Of a stretch of DNA of 64,000 bases, positions 28,448 through 38,228 are shown piece by piece (positions within the stretch are counted from its first letter, which is position 1; each line of letters opens with the position of its first letter). The position numbers and the translations under genes were made by a program. The notes beneath the pieces are model-generated. The model did no database searches and was not told the DNA's origin. It saw only the letters and a program-made list of their open reading frames with translations. Source of the stretch: Aurantiochytrium sp. KH105 (lineage: Eukaryota; Sar; Bigyra; Thraustochytrida; Thraustochytriidae). The DNA lies in assembly GCA_003116975.1 (NCBI GenBank), contig BGKB01000035.1, positions 496,001 to 560,000 of the forward strand, in the 5' to 3' direction.

Positions 28448-29164
28448 ATGCACGCCGCTGCAAAGGCCGCAGACGGGGCCGTCGCGTCCTCCGGGTCCGT
28501 CCTTTGGGCCCTCGCAGCCGGTCGCGCAACGTCCAGGCCCCAAGAGCAACAGGCCAAGGACGTCCACGACCACCACGACCACAGCCACCACATGGCCATC
28601 GTTCTTGCGCTCGTGCAGAACCTCGGTCTCCTCGCCGTCGGCAAAGACGACATTGACGAGGACGCTGTCAAGGACGTAATCGAAAGAGACGACCTCGTGG
28701 GCAAACCTGTGGACTGCAATGGCTTCGCGGCAGCACCTCTGACCGCCAAGAGCATCGAAAACGGCGCAGAGACCTTGGCCAAGACCGCCCTCCTCGTGGT
28801 CGAAGACCCTGGGGAGGACGCTCTTGCTGCACTGGAAAAAGTCTACGATGCGCGGAGTAGTCTTGCCGCAGACAAGGCGGCTGGAATGGTTTACTATACG
28901 CTCCGTTTACCAGCTCTCTCTGCATTCGCGGCAGAAGCAATACAGAACCAGACGGCGCGTCTCGAGATGGCATGGAAACTCGCTCGCTCGCTCAAGAGGG
29001 CTGGCCATGTAATTTCCGTGGTATACTATCAGCACGAAACTCAGATAGGCATTGCGCTTGCTGCGGAAAGCGCATCTTCGAGCGGTGCCGAGAAAACAAC
29101 CAAAGCGAGTAAAGCGCAAGTCGGTGTCCCAGAGCCATTACCGCAGCGGACTGGGTGGGGGTAA
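28448..29164 (+). CDS. Protein of unknown function, head-to-head with the AAA gene
   Basis: 238 residues from the ATG at 28448, or 190 from an in-frame ATG at 28592. The stretch between the two ATGs is low complexity and His/Asp-rich, so the shorter form (starting MAIVLALVQNLGLLAVGKDD) may be the true one. The core alternates hydrophobic strands and Ala-rich helices: TALLVVEDPGEDALAALEKV, then HVISVVYYQHETQIGIALA. It looks like a compact alpha/beta domain. I recognise no family, catalytic motif, signal peptide or membrane segment. The C-terminus is basic and low complexity. Only 117 bases separate the two start codons of this divergent pair if the 28448 and 28330 starts are right. Confidence 0.6.
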   Translation: MHAAAKAADGAVASSGSVLWALAAGRATSRPQEQQAKDVHDHHDHSHHMAIVLALVQNLGLLAVGKDDIDEDAVKDVIERDDLVGKPVDCNGFAAAPLTAKSIENGAETLAKTALLVVEDPGEDALAALEKVYDARSSLAADKAAGMVYYTLRLPALSAFAAEAIQNQTARLEMAWKLARSLKRAGHVISVVYYQHETQIGIALAAESASSSGAEKTTKASKAQVGVPEPLPQRTGWG

Positions 29165-29325
29165 GTTCATTCGCCCAATCGTCCGTACATTTATTCTTCC
29201 AATATCTTGAGCATCCATCTGGGCAAATGCTTGATGGATCACATACGTTTGATTCTTATTCGTACGGGCCATGCGGGGATGATGAAACGGAAGGACTAAC
29301 TCGGAACGACCCATTCGTATGATCA

Positions 29326-32058
29326 ATGCAAAGCGGCTCGGCGCGAACTCGAACTGCGAATCGCTTTACTGTGTTTCGAGAATGGCTCGAAACAACCTTT
29401 GGCCTTGAAGCATTACGAGCAAACGGCGGCGTCCTTGATGTAGCGGGGGGTAAGGGTGATCTTGCGTTTAAGCTTCTCATTCACGCCGGCGTTCCAACAA
29501 CAATCGTTGATCCTCGACCCATGGATGTACCGAATATGCTTCGTCATGTCACTCGGGCATTAGTGCATCGTCTTGCGCAGCAAATTGATGAAGATGCTAA
29601 AGACGCAAGACCCCTGGTAGTTCTTCCTTTTCCGAAGCATATCCGCACGTGGTTCTGGTATCCACTTTCCAAATCTATGGGCGCAGCACCAGAATCCTAC
29701 GTGAACGACCCGCTGCAACCTGTTCCAGTCGAGGCAAGTGGGCTCGAGGCTGCCCTCCAGTCATGCTCTGCCATCGTTGGGATGCATTCCGATCAGGCCA
29801 CAGAAGCCATTGTCGATTGGGGTCTTGAACTTGGAAAGCCCTTTGCAGTCGTGCCTTGCTGCGTCTTTCCCAACCTTTTTCCGGAGCGCGGTAACGTTCG
29901 CAAGCATCCCGAATTTCTTCGATACCTCGTCCACAAGGATCCTTTGCGTGTCTGTCGCGAAAAGTTGAGCTTTGCGGGGCGCAATGATGTAGTCTTTGGA
30001 CACAGAAAGAATGAGGCGGAATCCACGACTTTACCCGGAGACACGATAGACTCCGACAAGAGCAGTGGTAGTGATGCTTTTAAAGACAGCGACATGCCAA
30101 ATGGCGAGGATGGTGATAACGGCAAACATGGTGATGATGGCAATATGGGAGATGATGCCAAAGATACCGAAGATGCCGAGTGCTGTGACGAAGATGATCA
30201 ACACAGAAGCAAATCTTCGAATGGCTGTGTCCCAAGCGACGTCGATTCTGATCAAGCTCAGTTTAGAAGCACAAGTGAAGTTGTCATTCTACCGTGGTCG
30301 CCTCTCGCCATGCATCTACAAGATACGGGGGAAGACGATGGTGCAGTGTACGGATCATTGGCCCAGGAATTGGGTTCAGAGAATGCACCGCTTCGTAGCG
30401 AATCTCCAACAGAAGAGGAGGCGTTCGTGAAAGCCGCAAAAGAAAAAGCAGCAGGAGAAGGGGACTCGCAAGTAGAAGATCAAACTTTGTCGCAAAGCGA
30501 TGGTGATGATGATGATGACGGCGACGATAACGAGACAGATATGCGTTTTCCTCCTTGGATGCGAGTTCCGCGCGCATGTCCAGCCTCCAAGCTGGCCCAG
30601 CGGCCTTGGTCCCATTTCCAAGAGTCGCAACTTGTCTTTGTGGTTTTGCGATGGTATTTTGCGCATGCGATGCTGGGCCTCTGCCTCGAATTTCGTTGGC
30701 GATCTGTCATATTCGGCTTCATGCTTGCGCTTTTACTTTTGCAAGAGTCTCAATTGCGAAAGTTGGTTCGAACATGGACGATGGGCCCACACGTTGCCAT
30801 CGCAGAGGCTTGCGAAGACTTTGAGATCGAAATAGTGCGCCTTGTTTGGGCAATCAAACGTCGCGAACTCCAACGTCGTGGGTTTGCATTACGAGGCCTT
30901 GCGCCACCAATTTCGAGAATCGAACGGAATCAGTGCTTGCGAACGCCAGAGGCACGAGTCGAACTCCAGGCACCTGCAATAAGGAAGCGCCTTCTGGCGA
31001 GTTTAAGGGCTGCAACGCAGATTCTCAACGGCGCGGCAAGAGTGTCAACATCGACAAGTATCGAGGAGGTTCCTTTACTTACGGAAATTGAGCGTTCGCT
31101 GCGTTCCTTTTTTCGAACTCGAGCACGCTTTGCATCAAATGTTCGATTTCTTCGCGTCACGGAAGAGGACCTCTTGCGTGTTGCCCGTCTTTTGCGAAAT
31201 GAAATGCACTCGCTTTGGGCCTCGTCTGAAGCGACAATCCAAGTCGAAGATATAAATCAAGTCCCGCAACAGATCCGCTCACCAAAGGACACGGAAGCTC
31301 TCCGAATGATTCGAGCAAATCTGGAGAATCTTCGCCAAGGTCTTGCCGGTGTCGAGGCCGTGCTGTGGGCTTGCGAAGAGGATCTCATCGATGACTGTCG
31401 CGATACGAGCCGTGTGCACAGTCTCGTAGACGAGCTTGGCGCGACGTGGCAGCAATTTCAACCAGATGGCGCGAAGGCGGTGCAAGGTGCTATGCATCTG
31501 GCCCATACGCTGGCTTCGAAGAGAGGGCTTTCTGCCCCTGCTGCGCAGGGCTTGCATTGGACAACCGATGCATACGGAACTGGCGTACGTGTGAATGACG
31601 ACGAAGATGATGATTTCGGTTCACAAAGCAGCAATGAGCCTGCTACGGTCGAAGTAGACGACGTCGAGCGTGCTGCGGCACTGTCGCAGCCTTTCACTGA
31701 TGTGTATCAAGGTTTTGTGGAGGAACCTCGACCGCGTCGTCGAGGACCTGCTCCACTGGATGACCCAGCTTCGCTTGAGGCACGAGAAGCGGCGAAAGTG
31801 GCTTCGAACATGCTCGGTGAACTGGGCAGCGTCCTTTCTCATCATCGTAGTGGTCTGGCTCCCGAGCGCGTGGTGCGAACGGAAGGCAAGGCACCGTCGG
31901 CAAGAGACACGAAAAATGCAAAGAGGAGAGACCGCGTGCAGATGGAGACGTCCCATGACGCTGTCCCTGCGACAGAGGCGCACGCAGTCGTCGGCGAGCT
32001 TGCGCGACTTCTGGCAGCGATGCCGCAAAGATTAGATGATGACACGCAATTCTCGTAG
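29326..32058 (+). CDS. Methyltransferase / vezatin-like membrane fusion protein
   Basis: 910 residues in one open frame. Residues about 13-228 form a SAM-dependent methyltransferase-like domain: motif I GGVLDVAGGKGDLAFKLL (34-51), VDPRP after the next strand, and the family-typical VGMHSDQATEAIVDW and FAVVPCCVFPNLF. An acidic, low-complexity linker covers about 230-410. Two hydrophobic segments follow at about 436-480. The rest (about 490-700) resembles the myosin-binding region of vezatin: a long helix, then RRGFALRGLAPPISRIER, then helices with LLRVARLLRNEM. Vezatin is an adherens-junction membrane protein in animals and relatives occur in fungi. Membrane anchoring of a methyltransferase is an inference; its substrate is unknown. 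An in-frame Met at 30541 would allow a separate C-terminal protein, but no stop or clear promoter separates the halves. Confidence 0.72.
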   Translation: MQSGSARTRTANRFTVFREWLETTFGLEALRANGGVLDVAGGKGDLAFKLLIHAGVPTTIVDPRPMDVPNMLRHVTRALVHRLAQQIDEDAKDARPLVVLPFPKHIRTWFWYPLSKSMGAAPESYVNDPLQPVPVEASGLEAALQSCSAIVGMHSDQATEAIVDWGLELGKPFAVVPCCVFPNLFPERGNVRKHPEFLRYLVHKDPLRVCREKLSFAGRNDVVFGHRKNEAESTTLPGDTIDSDKSSGSDAFKDSDMPNGEDGDNGKHGDDGNMGDDAKDTEDAECCDEDDQHRSKSSNGCVPSDVDSDQAQFRSTSEVVILPWSPLAMHLQDTGEDDGAVYGSLAQELGSENAPLRSESPTEEEAFVKAAKEKAAGEGDSQVEDQTLSQSDGDDDDDGDDNETDMRFPPWMRVPRACPASKLAQRPWSHFQESQLVFVVLRWYFAHAMLGLCLEFRWRSVIFGFMLALLLLQESQLRKLVRTWTMGPHVAIAEACEDFEIEIVRLVWAIKRRELQRRGFALRGLAPPISRIERNQCLRTPEARVELQAPAIRKRLLASLRAATQILNGAARVSTSTSIEEVPLLTEIERSLRSFFRTRARFASNVRFLRVTEEDLLRVARLLRNEMHSLWASSEATIQVEDINQVPQQIRSPKDTEALRMIRANLENLRQGLAGVEAVLWACEEDLIDDCRDTSRVHSLVDELGATWQQFQPDGAKAVQGAMHLAHTLASKRGLSAPAAQGLHWTTDAYGTGVRVNDDEDDDFGSQSSNEPATVEVDDVERAAALSQPFTDVYQGFVEEPRPRRRGPAPLDDPASLEAREAAKVASNMLGELGSVLSHHRSGLAPERVVRTEGKAPSARDTKNAKRRDRVQMETSHDAVPATEAHAVVGELARLLAAMPQRLDDDTQFS

Positions 32059-32345
32059 GCGCATCAAAGGATCACTCGACTTCATTCAATTTTGTGTGAT
32101 GATTCGATTTGAATCTTGTAACGCTCTTCTTGGGGAAAATATTGGCGCCTACTCTTGACGGCGAAAGCGCTGTATGACACTTCTTTGTCTCCGAATGCGT
32201 GCAGACAGATTTCAGGCCAAGGTGAAGACCATTCAGAGCAGAATATCTCATTCTCAGAAGGCAAGCATTCTATCTGCACACAAGGTCACATTCTTCACAA
32301 TGGTCGCGTGATCAACAGACATGCATACGTATATAGCTTCAGTTA

Positions 32346-34363
32346 TCAGTCATCATAGTCGTTTCGCTGGTAGGGAGGTATCATATCGAGCACATCCTGC
32401 TTGTTGTAGAGAGCCTTGCAATGGGGGCACTTGCGGTTCCTCTTTTCCAAATTGTCATAAAGAGCCTTTTTCGAGAACGAATGTCCGCACTTGACGATGA
32501 CAGCGTCACGCCAATATTCCGAACGAAGCGGGCAGCGCAGTGCGTTTTCCATTGCGGAGAGACGGAGCTCGACGTCAGAAGCAGCCTCGGAGGGGTTCAG
32601 GTGTGACGGGACGGCCGCGGCGCGAGATCGCTCAAGCTTGGCTTTCACCTTGCGGAGCTGCTCGGCAGCGCGACGCGACTGATGCTCTGCTTCCTCCTTC
32701 GCCTTGCGGAAATCTGCATTCTTGTGCTCGAGGTCGTGAATTGTAGTGCGCAGACCATTAGCCTCGGCGTCGAGCGTGGAAAAACGAGTTCTGATGGCCT
32801 CGCGATCCTTGGCAAGGTCCTGGTACATTGCATAGGTAGTACGCGAATATTCCTCGGACCGGGCCATGGCCTCCTCCGTGGCGGCATACTGCGTTTGCAA
32901 AATGCGGTATTGTTCGTCGTGATCGCCGAGGACGCGACGCAGCTCGTCGAGCTCCTTTGCTTTTACGCGCAAATCCTTTTTGGCCCGCTCAAAGTCCTGG
33001 TCGAGACGAATGAAGCGGTTGCTTTTTTCAGCCGACGATTCGCGCATGGCTGCCACTTCATGGAGAATGCGTTCCTTTTGCGCCTCAATCTCTGGAAAAG
33101 CGCTCGTCGTGGCCTCGAGGTCCTGCAGCACAGCGGCGAGACTCTCCTTTGAATTTCCCAGCTCGGCGCGTGCCGCCTCGAGCTCGGTACGGAGCTGGGC
33201 CGCAGTGCGCTTTTCCTCATCCTCGGGCCACTGTCCCTTGGCGGCCTCTTCAAGTCGTGCGCGCAGGGCCTCGTCGTGCTTTGCAGGAGGGCTCTCCTTG
33301 AGAACTTTGAGCTCTGTTCGGGCGGCGTTGAGCTCTGTCTGCCGTGTTTGCGCGATGATCTTGTATTCTTCAAGCTGTTTTTCTAAAACCAGCAGCTTTT
33401 CCTGGTCAACCTTTGCCTGTTCGAGATCCCCAAGCTGAGCAATAAACTTGGCTTCGACCTCCTTTACCTGTCGTGCATACTCTTGCGTGTGCTGCGCAAG
33501 GGTTTCGGCGGTGGTTGTTTCAAGCTGAGCCATGGTCCGTCGAACGGTCTGTACCATTTCCCGCTCCTTGGACTCTGCCTCTGTCGTTTGGTCGAGTTGA
33601 GCTTTGAGTCGATTGACCTCGGCCTCGAGGTCCTCGACAGCGCGGGCATCGACACCCGCCCCGTTGCGCGCAGCACCGCCCGCGGCGGTCGCTGCAGTTT
33701 CTTGTTGCTTGAATTCGGCGCGAAGCCGCTCTAGCTCGTCAATAAGTTTCTTCTTCTCCTCGAGAATCTGCTCGATCTCGCGAAGTCTTTCGGAGGCAAG
33801 TTCCTCTGCCTCGTTCGCTTCCGCCTTTTCTTCGGACTGGCGTGCCGCTTCGTCCTGTGCGTCTTTCGAGTCCGCTGCTGCTGCTCCCTGGCTTTGTCGG
33901 GCGCTGGCATTGGAGCTGCTTGCTGCAGCGAGGTCTTCCTGTTTCATGGCACCCTTTTCTTTGAGAACTTCGACAGTGGACCCGAGAGTGCCTTCATGAA
34001 GGGACTCGGTGCAGACGGCAGCGAGGCGGTGCATCCACGTCCGCTGATCAATTTCGGCATCTTCAGTCTGATCCTGAAGCTTGCGCGCTTGCGTCTCGAG
34101 ATGGAGAATGCGGTCAGCGAAAAGCTTGCAGCGCTCGTCGGCGGCGCGAAGTTTGGCGCGTAGCTCGGCGGCCTCGGCCCCCGAGGCACTTCCTAGCAGC
34201 GACTTGACGGCGCGCTCTCGATCGGGATTAGCGCCGACGCCGAGCAGTCTCTCGACGATAGCTCGGAGCAGGGCGAGGGCCAGCTTTGATTTGCGAAATA
34301 CTTCCTTGTCGACAAGAGAAGGCAAGTCTAGCAAGCGTTTCACCGAATTACTGCCACCCTCGC

Positions 34364-34394
<31 letters not shown>

Positions 34395-34946
34395 TGCTTT
34401 TGCGTTTGGAACTGCCTCGGAGACTCGTCGGGACAGAATATCGTGTGTCTGACGTCCAAGTAGCATGCGCGCAAAATCTTCTGGGGAGCTCGGCTTGCCC
34501 AGAGACGCCACGGCTTCTTTATCCATGTCGGCATAGCCAGATCCAGCGGGGTCAAGTTTGACGTCAAGTTTCTCGCCGAGCAGCGAGAGACCTTCGGCCA
34601 CGAGCGCGTCCAGCGCACGCGTGACGCAGCTCAGCGAGTCATCAAAGGTCTGTGCCTTGGCGCCGAGACTTTGCAGCTTGCTGTTGGACTTTTTAAGCTT
34701 TTCCCGCAGCCTCCGTGCCTTGACGGCGAGCTCGCGGTTCTTGTGGAGCAATTGCTCCTTGGTGGACTGCGTCTCGGGCAGCTTTCCAATGAGATTGAGC
34801 TTCTTTTTTTTGCTCTTGCCCTTGCCCTTGACGGCGGTCTCTTCGCCTCCATTGCTCTGTTCCTGATTCTTCTGCTCCTCGTCCTCCTCAACGTCGGCGC
34901 TGGCGGCGGCGGCGCCCTCCGCGCCCTGGTCGAGTTTTCGCTTCAT
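32346..34946 (-). CDS. Bre1-like coiled-coil protein with degenerate C-terminal RING
   Basis: 866 residues, nearly all coiled coil (about 45-790), with a RING-like end at about 806-853. Length and order match the histone H2B ubiquitin ligase Bre1/RNF20 (plant HUB1 is about 880). The end segment RNRKCPHCKALYNKQDV closely resembles the Bre1 'RxRKCPxCxxxFxxxDV'. However, the RING lacks ligands: it begins CPLR instead of CxxC, and the segment after CGHSF has SKKA where two cysteines are expected. Site 2 (Cys, His, Cys, Cys) is intact and site 1 is lost, giving a U-box or SP-RING-like pattern. An Nse2/Mms21-type SUMO ligase is a weaker alternative because those are short. It shares a divergent promoter with the carrier gene. 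Confidence 0.72.
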
Positions 34947-35920
34947 AAGGCCTCGCTTTCCGTGCTTGCTTCAAAACAAAAGGTAAGTCAAAACCGGCAA
35001 GACAACCTTCGGGTCGTCGCGGTCGAGATTCTGCTGCGTCGCGTCCCGCGACGCGGCGTCCTTCCCGAGCGCGCGCGTGGCCCCGCTCTGGCCGCAGGCG
35101 CAGGCAGCGGCAGCAGGCAGCGGCGCCGCGCGGTGGTTGGCTCCCGGCAAACCGCCACCACCTGCGCCCCGATCCGCTCCTGCGCTCTCCGCGCGCGCGC
35201 GCAGGGCCCGGCTCCCGTGCGGGGGGGCGGCGGCGGCGGCGTCGGCGGCCGGCCTGAGCGCGCGAGCGGGCGCGCGTGCGAGCGGGCGCGCGTGCGAGCG
35301 AGCGAGCGAGCGAGCAGCGCCGCGCCGCGGCTCACAGATCGATCGATCTCCGATTGGCGGCCGCCGAAGGCCCCGCGCTTTCGGGGGCCCCGGGGGCACC
35401 AGATCCTCCGGCAGCGGCAGGCGGCGGGAACTAGGTGCCCCCAGGGGCCAGGGCGGGCGGGGACTAGCGGGGGGGCACGCGGGGCGCGGCGCGTCAGCGC
35501 AGCGCAAGAGCAGAAAGAAGAGCAGAAAGAAGAGCAGAAAGAAGAGCAGAAAGAAGAGCAGAGCAGAGCAAGATTGGGCGGCAGGGCGCGAGCGCGCAGG
35601 GCGCGCAGAGCGGCGCGAGGGCGCGCTGCGAGGCGCGGGGAAAGAAGGCGGAGGCCGGGAGAAGCGCGGCGAGGAGCGCGGGCGGTTTTGAGAGGGTTTT
35701 GGGCGGATTGCGGCGGGTTTTGGGGGGCCCAGCTGGCTGACGGGCGACGTCGACGACGCCGACGTCGACCGAGACGCGCGACGAGAGCGCAGGGTTGATG
35801 GGCGGCAGCAACAACGGCGAGAGAAACGATATTGGTTGAAGGAGACCTGGCGTCGGGGGAACTGGAAGACACTCGACCTGCCTGAAAAGCGCACGAGGAA
35901 AGGAGAAGCAGCGATCGTTT
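34947..35920. promoter_or_regulatory. Divergent promoter region, Bre1-like / mitochondrial carrier
   Basis: About 970 bases, extremely GC-rich. It holds two copies of a 16-mer beginning GCGAGCGGGCGCGCGT near 35262, a GAGC run (about 35296-35315), a perfect 14-base palindrome AGATCGATCGATCT at 35336-35349, and a 12-mer array at 35510-35557. Long minus-strand open frames across it are Arg/Ser/Pro-rich and taken as spurious. Confidence 0.55.
35510..35557. repeat. 12-bp tandem repeat (GCAGAAAGAAGA)4
   Basis: Four perfect 12-base purine-rich units, followed by degenerate GCAGA units to about 35570. Confidence 0.92.
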
Positions 35921-35927
35921 TTGACGA

Positions 35928-35968
<41 letters not shown>

Positions 35969-36910
35969 AAGGGCGTGGGTCATGGAGAGGAGACACGGCG
36001 CTCGCGCGCAAGCGTGCTGGCGACCGTAGGAGCCGGTCTCTTTGCAGGAGGCAGTAGCGTGCTCGTAGGTCATCCGTTCGACACGCTCAAGACGCGCTGG
36101 CAGGTGGGCAAACCGCTGCAAGGTTCAGGTGCCTCAGGGGGCAGTATGGTCATGATGCGCGAATTGTATCGTGGGATCCTGCCTCCCCTACTGACGACGG
36201 GACTCGTGCAATCGGTGAACTTTTCTCTGTTTGAGGCTTTTAAACGCGTATACATGCGCGACACGTTGGGGCAGCCGAATGCGCCCGAAATGTCGCCACA
36301 GACGTACTTGGGACGCATCTACCTTTCGAGCGCAAGCGCCGGGGCCTTGATCTCGCTCTTGACAACGCCAATTGGTGTGCTCAAGACGCAGCAGCAAGTG
36401 CGCACAACGAAAGGACTATTGGCCTGTGGCAAAGATCTGCTCTCGCGTTACGGACCGCGTGTGCTTTACCGCGGGGCCATGGGTGGCCTCATTATGGAAG
36501 GCCTCGGTCGTGGCGTGTACATGACAACGTACGAGACGGTCAAGCTCTTGCAGCTAGATGCGGCGCAATCGGCCGCATTGCGTCGTGGCGAACGACCCGA
36601 GACGTCAACGCGGGTGAAAATGGTAGCGGCTGCATGTGCGGGGACCCTAGGATGGATTAGTGTCTATCCCGTGGATACGGTCAAGGTGCGAATGATGCAA
36701 GACGCCTCAGGAAAGCATTTTCCCGATTTGTGGACAAGTGCCGTCATTACTGTACGCGAGGGAGGTGTGGCGCGGCTGTACCGCGGACTCGCCTTTTCCA
36801 TGGTGCGTGCGGCGCCCGTGGCTTCTGTAGTCTTACCCTTTTACGAGATCACTCGCGAGTTCCTGGAGAGGCACTTGGAACGCATTCCTGCGCTTGCTGT
36901 TCATGTGTAG
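35921..36910 (+). CDS. Mitochondrial carrier family (SLC25) protein
   Basis: 329 residues with the three-fold carrier repeat. The Px[DE]xx[KR] signatures are HPFDTLKTRWQ (51-61), TPIGVLKTQQQ (149-159, acidic residue replaced by Gly) and YPVDTVKVRMMQ (249-260). Each is followed by a carrier-type second half ending in YRG. Solute carriers of this family exchange metabolites across the inner mitochondrial membrane. The overall pattern is nearest the carnitine/ornithine/SLC25A45-47 branch, but substrate cannot be fixed by eye. The N-terminus carries a poly-Thr run from an ACG repeat (about 35927-35966). The ATG at 35921 is the first good in-frame start. Transcript 3' end: AATAAA at 36951. Confidence 0.88.
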
Positions 36911-36950
36911 GTATTATGATTGTTGTTTCACTTCTGTAAATTGTAGAACA

Positions 36951-36956
36951 AATAAA
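36951..36956 (+). terminator. Candidate polyadenylation signal of the carrier gene
   Basis: AATAAA 41 bases after the carrier stop codon, in a locally A-rich stretch. Confidence 0.5.
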
Positions 36957-37178
36957 GAGAAAAAAGAAAGAGAAAAGAAATGAACTTTTGTGTTGATGCG
37001 CCGGCATTTTCCCTTTTATTCGACCACAAACGCCGACGCCTGACTGGATGCTTGCTGTCTTTCTTAAAAGAAGATCGAAATAGAAGTCCTATCAAAGGGC
37101 AAACGATTCTTTGCGTTTTTCTAAGTTACTCCAGTGATAAGATTTTAGCTTTTTCCATACTTTGCCGTGTGGTTTCTA

Positions 37179-37184
37179 TTTATT
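37179..37184 (-). terminator. Candidate polyadenylation signal of RPB8
   Basis: AATAAA on the minus strand, 144 bases past the RPB8 stop codon. Confidence 0.4.
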
Positions 37185-37327
37185 TTGGAAAAAGTTCCGG
37201 ACCAGCACGGAACCGAGATCGAAGGTGCAACAAGGAAACAGCCTTGCCGTGTCTGAAAGAAAACGTTCGCGGCGAGAACAGAAGCAAGACGAAAGCCAAC
37301 GAGAAGGATATAAAGCAGTGGTCAAAA

Positions 37328-37801
37328 TCAATCGCTGTCGCTACTACGTTTGAGCAGGCAGTAAATGCGGGTGTCGAGGTCGATGGTGTTGAGCTTGCGC
37401 TGGTCGCCAACAAGCTTCATAAGGAGACCGCCGTACGAGGCGTAGATGGCGACCCTGTGCTCACCTTCGCCGACATACTCGTAGCTAAAGACGCGGCCGT
37501 GCATTCCGTAGTCAAACTTGTCAAGGAGAGTGGGCGCGCCGCTCTGGTTGTACGTGCCATCATCGGGCTTGCCGTCCATGTCGAGGGTGCTCGCGAGAGC
37601 GAGCGTGAAGCGCTCGTTCATGGCCATGGGGAAAAGCTCGGACTGGATATCAACGACGAGGTCCATCTCAAAGGTCGCGCCGCGTGCTACAATCCGCGAG
37701 ACATTCTTGAACTGCGTCGAACTCTTGCCCTTCGGGTTGACGTCCTTCACCTCGAAGGTGTCCTCAAAGAGGATGCCGCTGCGCTCCTCGTCGTCCGCCA
37801 T
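37328..37801 (-). CDS. RPB8: RNA polymerase I/II/III shared subunit RPABC3 (RPB8)
   Basis: 157 residues from the ATG at 37801; a longer form from 37828 adds nine residues that do not resemble the family. The product aligns along its whole length with eukaryotic RPB8 (human 150 aa): SGILFEDTFEVKDVNPKGKS at the start, FEMDLVVDIQSELFPMAMNE, LASTLDMDG and the YASYGGLLMKLVGD segment near the end. RPB8 is an OB-fold subunit present in all three nuclear RNA polymerases, so the gene should be essential and constitutively expressed. It is divergently paired with the Rmt2-like gene over about 430 bases. Confidence 0.95.
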   Translation of the reverse strand: MADDEERSGILFEDTFEVKDVNPKGKSSTQFKNVSRIVARGATFEMDLVVDIQSELFPMAMNERFTLALASTLDMDGKPDDGTYNQSGAPTLLDKFDYGMHGRVFSYEYVGEGEHRVAIYASYGGLLMKLVGDQRKLNTIDLDTRIYCLLKRSSDSD

Positions 37802-38228
37802 GTTGGCCGAGTGGTGGGCGGCGCTCACGAAAGCGTGCCCGCGCGCGCGAGGGAAACGAGGGAGAAAGGGAAGGACGAAGGGCGCCGGCGCGGGCTAGCT
37901 AGCTAGCAAGCAAGCAAGCAAGCGACCGCGCGCGCCAAACAGAGCAAATAAACTCAATTGGGGTCTAGCTGACTGACGGAGCCTTCGCAACCAAAGGAAG
38001 GAAAAACAGAAGGGTTCCTTAACGGTTCTCCAATGGTTCCGCGACTCTCGTGGCCACCGAGACGGAGTGCTCGCGGAGATCGAGAGCGCAAATCATTACT
38101 CGTGGCCAAGGGTCTGCAAGCTGCGCGGGGTTCGAAGAGGCTGCGCGGAGCGCGGAGATAGGTTTGGCGGATTCTGTCCAATCGCACGACGCAAAAGTTC
38201 GTGCTTTCTGTCGAAACGTGTGGACGCC
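37802..38228. promoter_or_regulatory. Divergent promoter region, RPB8 / Rmt2-like
   Basis: About 430 bases between two start codons. It has GCTA then CAAG repeats (about 37893-37923) and two copies of CTCGTGGCCA at 38047 and 38099, 52 bases apart, just upstream of the Rmt2-like gene. Nothing else stands out. Confidence 0.5.

Larger units (their letters stand above)
36911..37327. other. Convergent 3' flanks of carrier and RPB8 genes
   Basis: 417 AT-richer bases between two stop codons. There is an AATAAA for the carrier at 36951-36956 and one for RPB8 on the minus strand at 37179-37184. No gene is seen. Confidence 0.6.

Noticed and set aside
36980-37906. 308-codon plus-strand frame overlapping RPB8
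   Set aside because: It is the antisense shadow of RPB8, which is strongly conserved on the other strand.
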